Shown here: in pieces, positions 9,883 to 17,794 of the stretch | How the letters are laid out: each line of letters opens with the position of its first letter | Position numbering within the stretch: the stretch's first letter is position 1 | Assembly: GCF_019710585.1 (NCBI RefSeq) | Contig: NZ_JAIFZQ010000008.1 | Location: 248,001-312,000, forward strand | Source of the DNA: Arthrobacter sp. MAHUQ-56 | Lineage (GTDB): Bacteria; Actinomycetota; Actinomycetes; Actinomycetales; Micrococcaceae | DNA length: 64,000 bases | Direction of reading: 5' to 3' | The notes under the pieces: model-generated | What the model saw: the letters and a program-made list of their open reading frames with translations, nothing else | Told to the model about the DNA's origin: nothing | Database searches by the model: none | Translations under genes and position numbers: made by a program

Positions 9883-10587
9883 CTAAGCCGGCGGGCGCGC
9901 CGAAGCCTTGAACCGGCGTCGTGAGTTTGCCAGATGGCTGCGCATGGCCGCCGCGGCTGCGGCCTCGTCCCCGTCCGCGATGGCGTCCAGGATGGACCGG
10001 TGCTCCTGCACCACCTGGTCGAAGTGGTCGCGGGCATAGTGTTCGTCCCCGGTCATCAGCCGGGCGCGCGGCATGGCGATCATGGTCTGGCCCAGGGACG
10101 CCAGACAATCTGAGTAATAGGGGTTGCCGGACGCCGTGGCCACGGCGCGGTGGAACTCGAAGTCCGCCTTCATGGCCTGGGCGGGGTGCCCGGCGCTTTC
10201 GGTGAAGGCTTCCAGTGCCGTGCCCACCGCCCGCAGTTGCCGTTCCGTACGGTTGCGGGCAGCCAGGGCCGCGGCTTCGGTCTCCACCCCCATGCGGAAC
10301 GCCAGCAGGTGCAGCCTGTCCTCGGTGGTGGCCACCGGACGGGCCCCCGGTGCCGCCGCAGGCCCGTCGGTGGGGGGAGTGAGGGCGAAACTGCCGCGGC
10401 CCCGCTCGGTCTCCACCAGTCCCTCCGCCTGCAGCCGGGTCAGGGCGGCACGCACCACGGTCCGGCTGACGCCGAACTCGCTGATCAGCGTGTTCTCGCT
10501 GGGAAGCTTCTCGCCCGGCTGGATGACGCCGTCGACGATGCGGTTGCGAAGGTCGGCGGCGAGGTCCGCAGTGAGGTTCCGGCTCAT
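9883..10587 (-). CDS. GntR/FadR-family (FCD) transcriptional regulator
   Basis: Predicted DNA-binding repressor of 234 residues. The N-terminal winged helix has the GntR signature (GEKLPSENTLISEFGVSRTVVRAALTRL, read in two parts) at about residues 25-55, and the C-terminal all-helical FCD domain holds Asp/His residues that usually bind a metal and a carboxylate ligand (DFEFHRAV, RSHL). It is transcribed in the same direction as, and 24 bases downstream of, the dehydratase gene ending at 10612, so it probably regulates that gene through the palindrome at 11800-11814. The ligand is likely a sugar acid; this is inferred from the neighbour. Confidence 0.88.
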   Translation of the reverse strand: MSRNLTADLAADLRNRIVDGVIQPGEKLPSENTLISEFGVSRTVVRAALTRLQAEGLVETERGRGSFALTPPTDGPAAAPGARPVATTEDRLHLLAFRMGVETEAAALAARNRTERQLRAVGTALEAFTESAGHPAQAMKADFEFHRAVATASGNPYYSDCLASLGQTMIAMPRARLMTGDEHYARDHFDQVVQEHRSILDAIADGDEAAAAAAMRSHLANSRRRFKASARPPA

Positions 10588-10611
10588 GGTTCCAAGGTTA
10601 CGGCGTCAACG

Positions 10612-11739
10612 TTAGGCGCCGAACTCCACGCTCTCGGTGGTCCAGGCGCGGGCCTGGTCGCTGAGGGTGACGCCGAGGCCGGGACGGTCCGGGACGATCA
10701 TCCGGCCGTCCTTGGTTTCCAGGCGTTCGTTGAACAGGGGGTCCAGCCAGTCGAAGTGTTCCACCCAGGGCTCGCGCGGGTAGGCGGCCGCGAGGTGCAG
10801 GTGGATCTCCATCGCGAAGTGCGGTGCCAGTCCCAACCCCCGTTCGTCAGCGAGGGCGGCGAGGCGGAGGAACTGGGTGATGCCGCCGACGCGCGGTGCG
10901 TCCGGCTGGATGATGTCGCAGCCGTTCGCAGCGATGAGGCCCTTGTGTTCTGCCACGGAAGCGAGCATTTCCCCGGTGGCAATGGGGGTGTCCAGGACTT
11001 GGGCAAGATGCGCGTGGCCCTCGAAGTCATAGGCGTCCAGGGGCTCTTCGATCCAGACCAGGTTGAACTCCTCGAGTTGGCGGCCCATCCGCAGGGCGGT
11101 GGCGCGGTCCCATTGCTGGTTGGCGTCCACCATGAGCGGCACGTCCGGACCGATGTGTTCGCGGATGCCGGCCACGCGGCGCAGGTCCTCCTTGCTGTCC
11201 GGGAGGCCCACCTTGATCTTGATGCCGCCGATGCCTTCCTCGATGGACTGCGAGGCGCGGGCCTTCACCTCGTCAAGGGTGGCGTTGAGGAAGCCGCCGG
11301 AGGTGTTGTAGGTCCGCACGGAATCACGGTAGGAGCCCAGGAACTTGGCCAGCGGCAGTCCGGCGCGCCTGGCCTTGAGGTCGTACAAAGCGATGTCGAC
11401 GGCGGCGAGGGCCTGCGTGGCGACGCCGGACCGGCCCACGGAGGCGCCGGCCCAAAGCAGCTTGGTGTAGATCCGGGCGATGTCGTTGGGGTCCTCACCG
11501 AGAAGGCCTTCGGCGACTTCCTTGGCGTGGGCGTATTGCGCCGGGCCGCCGGCGCGCTTGGAGTAGCTGAAGCCGATGCCGCTGTGGCCCAGCTCGGTGG
11601 TGATCTCGGCGAAAAGGAAGACCACTTCGGTCATGGGCTTCTGCCGGCCGGTGAAGACCTTGGCGTCGCTGATGGGGACGGTGAGGGGCAGCCGGGCGGT
11701 GGACAGTTTGACGTGCCGGATCAGGTCGACGGTGCTCAT
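10612..11739 (-). CDS. enolase-superfamily sugar-acid dehydratase, L-talarate/galactarate dehydratase-like
   Basis: Mandelate-racemase subgroup enzyme of 375 residues. The expected catalytic set is visible: KIK motif with K174 and K176, metal ligands D205 (in DANQQW), E231 (in WIEEP) and E257 (in GEM), and H307 (in APHF). The spacing K176-D205-E231-E257-H307 equals what I recall for Salmonella L-talarate/galactarate dehydratase (K197-D226-E252-E278-H328), which is why I favour that activity. It would remove water from a hexarate to give a 2-keto-3-deoxy acid. Its promoter carries a GntR-type palindrome and its regulator gene follows directly. Other acid-sugar dehydratase specificities remain possible. 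Confidence 0.8.
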   Translation of the reverse strand: MSTVDLIRHVKLSTARLPLTVPISDAKVFTGRQKPMTEVVFLFAEITTELGHSGIGFSYSKRAGGPAQYAHAKEVAEGLLGEDPNDIARIYTKLLWAGASVGRSGVATQALAAVDIALYDLKARRAGLPLAKFLGSYRDSVRTYNTSGGFLNATLDEVKARASQSIEEGIGGIKIKVGLPDSKEDLRRVAGIREHIGPDVPLMVDANQQWDRATALRMGRQLEEFNLVWIEEPLDAYDFEGHAHLAQVLDTPIATGEMLASVAEHKGLIAANGCDIIQPDAPRVGGITQFLRLAALADERGLGLAPHFAMEIHLHLAAAYPREPWVEHFDWLDPLFNERLETKDGRMIVPDRPGLGVTLSDQARAWTTESVEFGA

Positions 11740-11799
11740 GGATTCTCCTAGGGGCGGGACTGGGCTCCTTCGCCCACACTCTTAGGATATAAGTCTGTA

Positions 11800-11814
11800 A
11801 CTTGTATTACAAGT
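11800..11814 (-). promoter_or_regulatory. GntR operator at the dehydratase promoter
   Basis: A perfect 15-bp palindrome (ACTTGTA, one central base, TACAAGT) lies 61 bases upstream of the dehydratase start. On the minus strand TTGTAA and TATCCT are 17 bases apart, and the palindrome covers the -35 element. FCD-type GntR repressors commonly bind such sites; the GntR gene at 9883-10587 is the natural candidate. The site also overlaps the last codons of the TetR gene. Confidence 0.7.
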
Positions 11815-12565
11815 ATTCGGCCCTGCCCCGCAGTGCACCCAGTCCGGAGACGAGGGCGTCCAGCCCCATGCTGAAGGCGGTGTCCGCCTGGCGGCCCCCT
11901 TCCTTCCCGGCCTGTCCGGCCGCACCTGAAGCTGCCGAACTGTGGACGGCGGCCGTGAAGTGGGGGGTGGAATCCGCCATGGATCCCGATTCAAAGATGT
12001 CTTCGGGGGCGGTGACGTCGTAGGCGGACCCGAAAATGAAGGACTCCAGCGCCACGATGGCGGGCACGATCCTTTCCTGCGGAAACCCCGCGTCCGAAAA
12101 TCCCTTGCTCACGGTTTCGTACATCGCCAGGGTTTGGGGTGCGTCCGTGACCGGCAGGACGGCGATCACGGGGATCAGTGGGGTGTGTTCGGCAAAGACG
12201 TCGCGGTAGCTCCAGGCCCACGTCCGGACGGCATCTTCCCATGGTCCGGCTTCGAAGCCGGAGACATCCACCAGGGACATCAGGTGGTCCTCCACCAGGA
12301 GCAGTACGTCCTGCTTGGATGCCACGTGGTTATACAGGGCTGAGGGCGCCACATCCAGCGCCTTGGCCAGGGCGGCCATGGTCAGTCCCTCATACCCCTT
12401 GCGGCTCACCAGCTCCAGTGCAGCGGCGGTGATCCCGGCCTTGTCCAGGAGTGCCGCCGAGGGCCGTCCTGCCCGCCTTCTCTGTGCACTGCCATTGCTG
12501 GTGGATCGTCCTGTCGCGGCTGGTACTGCCGGCATTGCCGCCCTTTCGTTGGTGGTCTCCAGCAT
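11807..12565 (-). CDS. TetR-family transcriptional regulator, candidate regulator of amine catabolism
   Basis: Predicted repressor of 252 residues. After a disordered 35-residue leader, the TetR helix-turn-helix occupies about residues 45-90 (LTMAALAKALDVAPSALYNHV). The C-terminal half is a ligand-binding domain of the TetR_C class with an unusual Ser/Ala/Gly-rich insert near residues 205-225. It is divergent from the amine oxidase gene, and the 108-base gap between them contains a 21-bp perfect palindrome that recurs in front of the agmatine deiminase operon 14 kb away. The simplest reading is that this protein represses itself and both operons; the inducer would be an amine or amino-aldehyde. 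A downstream ATG at MPAVPAATG is an alternative start. Confidence 0.88.
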   Translation of the reverse strand: MLETTNERAAMPAVPAATGRSTSNGSAQRRRAGRPSAALLDKAGITAAALELVSRKGYEGLTMAALAKALDVAPSALYNHVASKQDVLLLVEDHLMSLVDVSGFEAGPWEDAVRTWAWSYRDVFAEHTPLIPVIAVLPVTDAPQTLAMYETVSKGFSDAGFPQERIVPAIVALESFIFGSAYDVTAPEDIFESGSMADSTPHFTAAVHSSAASGAAGQAGKEGGRQADTAFSMGLDALVSGLGALRGRAEYL

Positions 12566-12580
12566 TATTCCATCCGGGAC

Positions 12581-12609
12581 TTCCGCTCCCGGCGGGCACG
12601 GGCTATAGT
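12581..12609 (+). promoter_or_regulatory. promoter of the amine oxidase gene
   Basis: TTCCGC (12581-12586) and TATAGT (12604-12609) are separated by 17 bases, predicting transcription from about 12616. That start falls inside the adjacent palindrome, and the leader would be 58 bases long. Confidence 0.6.
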
Positions 12610-12614
12610 GCTAA

Positions 12615-12635
12615 TAAATGAATGGCATTCATTTA
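12615..12635 (+). promoter_or_regulatory. 21-bp palindromic operator, copy 1 (amine oxidase)
   Basis: Arms TAAATGAAT and ATTCATTTA are perfect inverted repeats around GGC. The site covers the predicted transcription start of the amine oxidase gene. An identical 21-bp sequence, in the same orientation relative to its gene, is at 26799-26819. AT-rich and palindromic in GC-rich DNA, it stands out clearly. Confidence 0.85.
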
Positions 12636-12673
12636 GTGGTCCCCGTCACCCGATGGGCCGCAGAGAGGACATC

Positions 12674-14065
12674 ATGCTGAACCTGAACCGCGACGTTGTG
12701 GTCGTTGGAGCCGGGCCCTCCGGGCTGACTGCCGCGCGTGAACTGAAGAAGGCCGGCCTCACGGTCGCCGTCCTTGAAGCCCGTGACCGCGTGGGCGGGC
12801 GCACCTGGACGGACACCGTCGACGGGGCCATGCTGGAAATCGGCGGCCAGTGGGTTTCCCCGGACCAGACCGCCCTCCTGGAGCTGCTGCAGGAATTGAA
12901 CCTGGAGACCTACCCGCGCTACCGCGAGGGTGAGTCCATTTACATCGGCGCGGACGGGGTGCCCGTGCGTTACACCGGCGACTCATTCCCGGTCGACCCG
13001 GCCACCGCCGTCGAAATGGACCGCCTGGTGGCCCTCCTGGACGGACTCGCCGCCGAGATCGGACCCACTGAGCCCTGGGCGCACCCCAAGGCGCGCGAAC
13101 TGGACACCATCTCCTTCCAGCACTGGCTCCGGCAGAACTCGGCCAACGAAGAAGCCTGCAGGAACATCGGCCTTTTCATTGCCGGCGGCATGTTGACGAA
13201 GCCCGCCCACGCCTTCTCCGCCCTGCAGGCCGTCCTGATGGCAGCCTCCGCGGGGTCCTTCACCCACCTGACGGACGAGGACTTCATCCTGGACCGCCGC
13301 GTGGTGGGCGGGATGCAGCAGGTCTCGCTGCTGCAGGCGCGCGAGCTGGGCGACGACGTCGTCCTCGACTCTCCGGTGCGCACCATCAACTGGGAGCCGG
13401 ATACCGACGGCGGCTACCGCGTGAGCGCTGTCTCGGACCGCGCCACCGTCAACGCCCGGTTCGTCATCATGGCGGTGCCGCCCAACCTCTACTCCCGCGT
13501 CTCCTTTAACCCGCCGCTGCCCCGCCGCCAGCACCAGATGCACCAGCACCAGTCCCTGGGCCTGGTCATCAAGGTCCACGCCGTCTACGGCACCCCCTTC
13601 TGGCGGGACAAGGGGCTGTCCGGCACCTGCTTCGGTGCCGACGCCCTGGTGCAGGAGGTCTACGACAACACCAACCACGGGGATCCGCGCGGCACCCTGG
13701 TGGGCTTCGTCTCGGATGAGAAGGCCGACGCCATGTTCGAGCTCTCGGCCGAGGACCGGAGGAAGGCCATCCTGGAATCGATCGCAGGCTACCTCGGCGG
13801 CGAGGCACTCGCCCCGGAGGTCTACTACGAATCCGACTGGGGCTCGGAGGAATGGACCCGCGGCGCCTATGCATCCAGCTATGACCTCGGTGGCCTGCAC
13901 CGCTACGGCAAGGACCAGCACGCCCCGGTCGGCCCCATCTACTGGTCCTGCTCCGACCTTGCAGCCGAGGGGTACCAGCACGTGGACGGTGCCATCCGGA
14001 TGGGCCGCCTGACTGCTGCCCGCATCGTGGAACTAGCGAAGGTGCCGGTGGCAGCCGGCTGGTAA
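12674..14065 (+). CDS. flavin monoamine oxidase, putrescine oxidase-like
   Basis: FAD-dependent amine oxidase of 463 residues. It begins with the dinucleotide fold VVVVGAGPSGL (GxGxxG at 12-17), then the ARDRVGGRTWT motif and a C-terminal FAD-contact region (GPIYWSCSDLA, then GAIRMG). Overall length and motifs resemble actinobacterial putrescine oxidases, which convert putrescine to 4-aminobutanal, ammonia and H2O2. The ATG at 12674 follows an AGAGAGG ribosome site; a longer frame from 12608 would begin inside the promoter. The shared operator with agmatine deiminase supports a polyamine substrate. Another primary amine such as tyramine cannot be excluded from sequence. Confidence 0.85.
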   Translation: MLNLNRDVVVVGAGPSGLTAARELKKAGLTVAVLEARDRVGGRTWTDTVDGAMLEIGGQWVSPDQTALLELLQELNLETYPRYREGESIYIGADGVPVRYTGDSFPVDPATAVEMDRLVALLDGLAAEIGPTEPWAHPKARELDTISFQHWLRQNSANEEACRNIGLFIAGGMLTKPAHAFSALQAVLMAASAGSFTHLTDEDFILDRRVVGGMQQVSLLQARELGDDVVLDSPVRTINWEPDTDGGYRVSAVSDRATVNARFVIMAVPPNLYSRVSFNPPLPRRQHQMHQHQSLGLVIKVHAVYGTPFWRDKGLSGTCFGADALVQEVYDNTNHGDPRGTLVGFVSDEKADAMFELSAEDRRKAILESIAGYLGGEALAPEVYYESDWGSEEWTRGAYASSYDLGGLHRYGKDQHAPVGPIYWSCSDLAAEGYQHVDGAIRMGRLTAARIVELAKVPVAAGW

Positions 14066-14082
14066 ATAAGCATGCTTACTAA
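14063..14082 (+). promoter_or_regulatory. MarR-type box A, upstream of the PPOX-family gene
   Basis: This 20-base site matches the local palindromic consensus TTAGTAAGCA/TGCTTACTAA at 18 of 20 positions. It overlaps the amine oxidase stop codon and lies 50 bases upstream of the flavin-binding protein gene. Similar boxes at 19850, 19961 and 19985 flank the marR gene. Confidence 0.7.
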
Positions 14083-14131
14083 TAGGCTGGCGGCGGGGAG
14101 CGTCCCCGACTTTCGACGAACGAGGTGAGGC

Positions 14132-14614
14132 ATGACTGACGCACAGAGCATCAGCAAGGTTACTGGAATCATCAACGATTCCAGGATCGGGATGGTCACC
14201 ACCATCAACGAAGAAGGCGCCCTCGTCAGCCGGCCGCTGGCCGTCCAGGAGGTAAAGGACGACGGCGACATGTGGTTCTTCACCGGGCTCAGCACCTCGC
14301 AGGTGGCGCACGTCCGCAGGGACTCCCGGGTAAACGTCGCCTTCGGCAAGAACACGGAGTGGGTTTCTGTGGCCGGCACCGCCCAGGTGGTCACCGACCG
14401 GGCCAAGATCCATGAGTTGTGGAACCAGGCGGTGGAGGCCTGGTTCCCGGACGGTCCGGACACCCCGGAGGTGTGCCTGCTGCACATCCACTCCGACTCC
14501 ACCGAGTACTGGACCAGCCCGGGCGGAACGGCGGCAACGGTCCTGCAATGGGTCAAGTCCAAGGTGACGCACAGCCGCATGAGCGTTGGCGAAAGCGGCA
14601 CCGTGGAACTGTAA
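14132..14614 (+). CDS. pyridoxamine 5'-phosphate oxidase-family protein (general stress protein 26-like)
   Basis: A 160-residue split-beta-barrel protein of the PPOX/FMN-binding superfamily. It has the usual layout of the general-stress-26 group: an N-terminal helix and strand pair (ARIGMVTT-type start, here DSRIGMVTTI), a RPLAVQEV strand, DMWFFTG, then VNVAFG and a WVSVAGTA strand. Such proteins bind FMN, FAD or F420 and are associated with oxidative or salt stress; the exact reaction is often unknown. The ATG follows an ACGAGGTGAGGC ribosome site. A MarR-type box just upstream suggests it belongs to the same regulon as the membrane-stress operon at 17845-19792. Confidence 0.85.
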   Translation: MTDAQSISKVTGIINDSRIGMVTTINEEGALVSRPLAVQEVKDDGDMWFFTGLSTSQVAHVRRDSRVNVAFGKNTEWVSVAGTAQVVTDRAKIHELWNQAVEAWFPDGPDTPEVCLLHIHSDSTEYWTSPGGTAATVLQWVKSKVTHSRMSVGESGTVEL

Positions 14615-14634
14615 TACCCGATGTTGAAAGGGGC

Positions 14635-14662
14635 GGGGCGGCTAAGGCTGCGCCGCCTTTTT
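14635..14662 (+). terminator. rho-independent terminator after the PPOX-family gene
   Basis: The stem GGCGGC/GCCGCC (14637-14642 and 14652-14657) is followed by TTTTT. It overlaps the last codons of the convergent gene at 14642. Confidence 0.65.
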
Positions 14663-15250
14663 CAATGCCTGAAGCACTGCCGGCAGCAGCACGCCATTGC
14701 GCCCCCACACCGGATCAAGGATCTCCACATACCAGGAGTCCGCGAGCAGGAGGGCCAAGGCGTCATTTGTTTCCTCCGCCCAGTCCCGGATCTGCTCCTC
14801 CTCCACGGGGTTTTCGCTGGAGCCAAGAACTGTGGTGACCTCCGTCCCCGCAATGGTCACCGGAATGGCAGCGCTGCTGGCCTCGCCGGGGGCATGGGCC
14901 ACGGTCACCAGTTCGGTGCGGGTGGAAAGGGCCAGGAGTTCCGCCGCAGTGGCGGCACTGCAAAACCCCGTGACGTATTCCCGCTGGGCCCCGGCATCGG
15001 CGAGGATGCCGGGCTGTGATTCCCTGGTGAAAAAGCCGTTCCGGTTCAGTTCCGCCAGCGCTGCGGCAAGGGGCCCGGTTTCGGCGTCGAAGGCGGGCGC
15101 GAAATGTCCGGGCTGGTACGAGCTGCCACCCTCCAGCCAGCGGGCGGTCAGCTCGCCGGCCCCTTCAAGGGTGGTGGCCTGCCGCCAGACCCCGCGGTCC
15201 TCCAGCAGCCGGCCGTACTGGTCATGGGCCGGAAATTCCTCAGGCTTCAT
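14642..15250 (-). CDS. conserved hypothetical protein, 202 residues
   Basis: Not recognised with confidence. A soluble protein with no signal peptide or membrane segment. Visible features are an N-terminal region with LTARWLEG, a central NRNGFFTRESQPG segment, and a middle rich in hydrophobic strands (ELVTVAHAP, AIPVTIAGTEVTTV). The end has WAEETNDALALLLADSWYVEILDPVWG. Similar layouts occur in actinobacterial proteins of unknown function. The start ATG at 15250 is the only good one. The coding sequence appears intact and has normal high-GC codon use, so it is likely a real gene. Confidence 0.7.
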   Translation of the reverse strand: MKPEEFPAHDQYGRLLEDRGVWRQATTLEGAGELTARWLEGGSSYQPGHFAPAFDAETGPLAAALAELNRNGFFTRESQPGILADAGAQREYVTGFCSAATAAELLALSTRTELVTVAHAPGEASSAAIPVTIAGTEVTTVLGSSENPVEEEQIRDWAEETNDALALLLADSWYVEILDPVWGRNGVLLPAVLQALKKAAQP

Positions 15251-15310
15251 CCTGGGATGCTATCGCCGGCCGCCCGGCCGGTTCCACCGCTGCCGACACA
15301 GCAGTTAACG

Positions 15311-15934
15311 TCAGGCCTGCCCAGCCGCCCGGGCCGGCGGGATCCCTGCCGCCCGTTCCGCCGCGGCGAGGGACGCGGCCAGGCTGCCGACGGCGTCCGG
15401 GTAGCCCTGGTGGGGAACGGTGCGCAGCTCGTCTGCCTTGCGCATTGCTTTGATCAGGGCGGACGTCTCCGGGAGCCGCACATCCATGAGCGCCGGGTAG
15501 TCGATGCTGGAGGCCGGGTCCAGTTCATAGCGGCGCCACCGGACCATGAGTTCGTCGTGCCTCGCCCGGGCAACCTGGTGTGCCGCGAGCTCCCGGCGGT
15601 GCTCACGCCTGGCGCTGCGCCGGGCCAGGAACCGGGGGGTGACCCGGTAGGCGGCAATGCCGGAAGCGCCGGCCGCCCCGGCCAGGACCAGTCCCGCCCA
15701 TGGCGAGAACAGTGCGGGGATCAGCAGAGCAGGAAGGGCCACGCACGCACCGAGGAACAGGTCCCAAAACAGCTGGTCCGTACGCTCCGGTTCCCCGTCT
15801 TTGGGAGCCAGGGCCCGCCGTCGTACAACAAAGACGGTGGCGGCCACGCTGGCAACCAGCACCGGACCACACACCAGGACCGCCCACGCACCGTGAAGCA
15901 GGCCCTGTACCAAAGACTCGGCCACGCCTGACAC
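15311..15934 (-). CDS. hypothetical membrane protein, 207 residues
   Basis: Function unknown. The N-terminal half has three probable membrane helices (residues about 9-33, 53-70 and 71-92), followed by a basic, Arg-rich cytoplasmic stretch (RFLARRSARREHRRELAAH) and a helical C-terminus ending in an Ala-rich segment. I chose the GTG at 15934, which has GGAGG nine bases upstream, over an open frame starting at 16042 that has no ribosome site. It stands alone between a minus-strand gene and the plus-strand VOC gene. Confidence 0.7.
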   Translation of the reverse strand: MSGVAESLVQGLLHGAWAVLVCGPVLVASVAATVFVVRRRALAPKDGEPERTDQLFWDLFLGACVALPALLIPALFSPWAGLVLAGAAGASGIAAYRVTPRFLARRSARREHRRELAAHQVARARHDELMVRWRRYELDPASSIDYPALMDVRLPETSALIKAMRKADELRTVPHQGYPDAVGSLAASLAAAERAAGIPPARAAGQA

Positions 15935-16095
15935 CCTGCACCTCCAGCGCCCGTTATTCCCATCGACACCCGGCACCGGCCGGTAACGCCGGACTGGTCC
16001 TTCCATTGCACCCTCTTCAAGGCGGAGCGTCAATGGCGGCAATTTGATAACTCAGCGACTGCGAACCGGCCCCGGGCGGACGGTAGCGTAGGGCC

Positions 16096-16476
16096 ATGAG
16101 ACTGAAAATGTGCAGCATCCATGTCCAGGATCCCGCCGCCGCCCACGCGTTCTACACAGGAACCCTGGGCTTCGACACGCTCATGGCCATGCCTGAGTAC
16201 AACCTCTACATCATCAAGGACCCGGGCGCGGACGACAGCTCCGTAGGGTTGCTTCTTGAGCCCAGCGACAACCCGATCGGCGCGAACTACATGAACGCCG
16301 TGCGCGAGGCCGGCCTGCCCGCCATTGTCTTCGGGGTCCCGGACGTCCAGGCAGAGTATGACCGGCTGGTTGCAGCCGGTGTCAGCTTCAAGACTCCGCC
16401 CACCACGGATCCGTTTGGCACCAGCGCTGTGTTCGACGACGGCTGCGGCAACTACGTCCAGATCCACCAGGACTGA
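16096..16476 (+). CDS. VOC-family (glyoxalase/bleomycin-resistance fold) protein
   Basis: A 126-residue protein with two beta-alpha-beta-beta-beta modules of the vicinal-oxygen-chelate superfamily: the first runs from KMCSIHVQD through AHAFYTGTLGF, and the second ends with the typical DGCGNYVQIHQD. A metal-binding His and Glu are in the expected places (H9 region and LLLEP). Members include glyoxalases, dioxygenases and antibiotic-binding proteins; this small single-domain type cannot be assigned a substrate. It is monocistronic. Confidence 0.85.
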   Translation: MRLKMCSIHVQDPAAAHAFYTGTLGFDTLMAMPEYNLYIIKDPGADDSSVGLLLEPSDNPIGANYMNAVREAGLPAIVFGVPDVQAEYDRLVAAGVSFKTPPTTDPFGTSAVFDDGCGNYVQIHQD

Positions 16477-16491
16477 GGGCCCGGGATACAA

Positions 16492-16548
16492 CAGAAGCTT
16501 GTTCGCGCGTCCGGACGTTCAAGGTCCTGACAGGCGAACAAGCTTCTG
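16492..16548. repeat. 15-bp inverted repeat between convergent genes
   Basis: Arms CAGAAGCTTGTTCGC (16492-16506) and its exact reverse complement (16534-16548) enclose 27 bases. It lies between the VOC gene and the convergent DUF5997 gene. No T-run follows on either strand, so it is either an imperfect bidirectional terminator or an mRNA-stabilising hairpin. Confidence 0.7.
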
Positions 16549-16563
16549 AAACGCGCCTGCGGC

Positions 16564-16968
16564 CTACTTGGCCTGGGCGCGATCCTTCTTTGCCGCCTTC
16601 TGCGCAGCCTCTTCCTTGACCCGCTGGGCTTCGGCGCGGACGGCCGCATGCGTGGCGCGCTCGGTCACCAGCCACTGCGGGGGAGCCTGCAGCAGAGCGG
16701 TGATTTCCGCCGTCGTCAGTGCTTCTTCCACGCCGCCGCGCGCAAGGCCGCTGATGGACACGTTCAGCTTCTGCGCCACCACGGGGCGCGGATGCGGGCC
16801 GTTGCGGCGGAGCTCGGCCAGCCATTCCGGCGGGTTGGCCTGGAGTTCGGCGAATTCCTCACGGGTAATGGTCGAATCCTGGAACTCCTGCGGCGTTGCC
16901 GGCAGGTAGATGCCAAGTTTCTTGGCAACGGTGGCCGGCTTCATGGACTGGGAGTTTGCAGAGGTCAT
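16564..16968 (-). CDS. DUF5997 family protein
   Basis: A 134-residue actinobacterial protein of unknown function. I recognise the family by the KPATVAKKLGIYLPATPQEF start, the ELQANPPEWLAELRRNGPHPRPVVA block and the SGLARGGVEEALTTAEI block. The C-terminal 30 residues form a charged helix rich in Lys, Ala and Glu. The VAQKLNVSISGLARGG segment resembles a helix-turn-helix-like unit, suggesting nucleic-acid or protein binding; that is only an inference. It starts 37 bases from the divergent LysR-like gene. Confidence 0.85.
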   Translation of the reverse strand: MTSANSQSMKPATVAKKLGIYLPATPQEFQDSTITREEFAELQANPPEWLAELRRNGPHPRPVVAQKLNVSISGLARGGVEEALTTAEITALLQAPPQWLVTERATHAAVRAEAQRVKEEAAQKAAKKDRAQAK

Positions 16969-17005
16969 GCTTCAAGGGTATCCGGGCGGCGGGTACTGTG
17001 AAGAC

Positions 17006-17755
17006 GTGCCAGCCGACGATACCCCTGCAGCAGACAACGACGCCGCGTCTGCCGAGGCAGCCCCCCGCGAACTGCGAATCGCCTACGTTTCCGGCGTTAC
17101 GCCCGGCAAGTGGATCCGCCGTTGGGAGGAACGGATGCCGCATATACCTTTGAAGGCATTCATGGTGGACGACGGCGACGCCCAGCTTGAGCCCGTCCGC
17201 GCCGGAACTGCCGACATGGGCTTCGTGCGGCTCCCCGTCGAGCGGGAAGGCCTCAGCGTTATTCCCCTGTACGAGGAGCAGCCCGTGGTGGTTGCCCCCA
17301 AGGGCCATGAGATCTCGGTGTTCGAGGAAGTGGCGCTCGAGGACCTGGAACAGGAAGCGTTCCTGGACGTTCCTGCCCTGGGCGGAGCACTGCCGGCCCT
17401 TGAGGTGGTCGCCGCCGGGGCCGGACTGGTGATCCTTCCCATGCCCGTCGCGCGGCACTTCAACGTCAAGGACACCGTGGCCCGCAGGCTCACCGGGGCG
17501 GCCGGAACCGACATCGCGCTGGTCTGGCCCAGCGACCCCACCGATGAGGTGCTCGAGGAGTTCATCGGGATCGTCCGTGGCCGGACGGCCCAAAGCTCCC
17601 GCCAGCCCTCGGCGCAGCCGGCAAAGGCGAAAAAGGAACCTAAACCGGACCGCCGCGGCCCAGCACCAAAAAAGGCCCCGAAAGTTGCGCAGCGGTACGC
17701 ACCCAACCCGGACAAGGGCAGGGGCAAGGGTTCCCGCAAGAAAGGCAAACGCTAA
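17006..17755 (+). CDS. LysR-type substrate-binding domain protein lacking the DNA-binding domain
   Basis: A 249-residue protein that aligns by eye with the effector domain of LysR regulators (LRIAYVSGVTPGKW, DMGFVRLPVE, VVVAPKGH, AAGAGLVILPMPVARHF). No helix-turn-helix precedes it. After a short acidic leader the domain covers about residues 15-195, and the remaining 55 residues form a Lys/Arg/Pro-rich tail ending KGSRKKGKR. The GTG at 17006 coincides with the start predicted from TACTGT at 16994-16999, so the mRNA may be leaderless. It may be an effector sensor that works through another protein, possibly its divergent neighbour. Confidence 0.8.
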   Translation: MPADDTPAADNDAASAEAAPRELRIAYVSGVTPGKWIRRWEERMPHIPLKAFMVDDGDAQLEPVRAGTADMGFVRLPVEREGLSVIPLYEEQPVVVAPKGHEISVFEEVALEDLEQEAFLDVPALGGALPALEVVAAGAGLVILPMPVARHFNVKDTVARRLTGAAGTDIALVWPSDPTDEVLEEFIGIVRGRTAQSSRQPSAQPAKAKKEPKPDRRGPAPKKAPKVAQRYAPNPDKGRGKGSRKKGKR

Positions 17756-17794
17756 GCCAGGAAGCTCCCCGGAGCCAAGGGTCCAGGGACGCGG

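Noticed and set aside
12608..12673. Upstream start for the amine oxidase that adds 22 residues
   Set aside because: It begins in the -10 box and translates the operator; the ATG at 12674 has a ribosome site and directly precedes the FAD fold.
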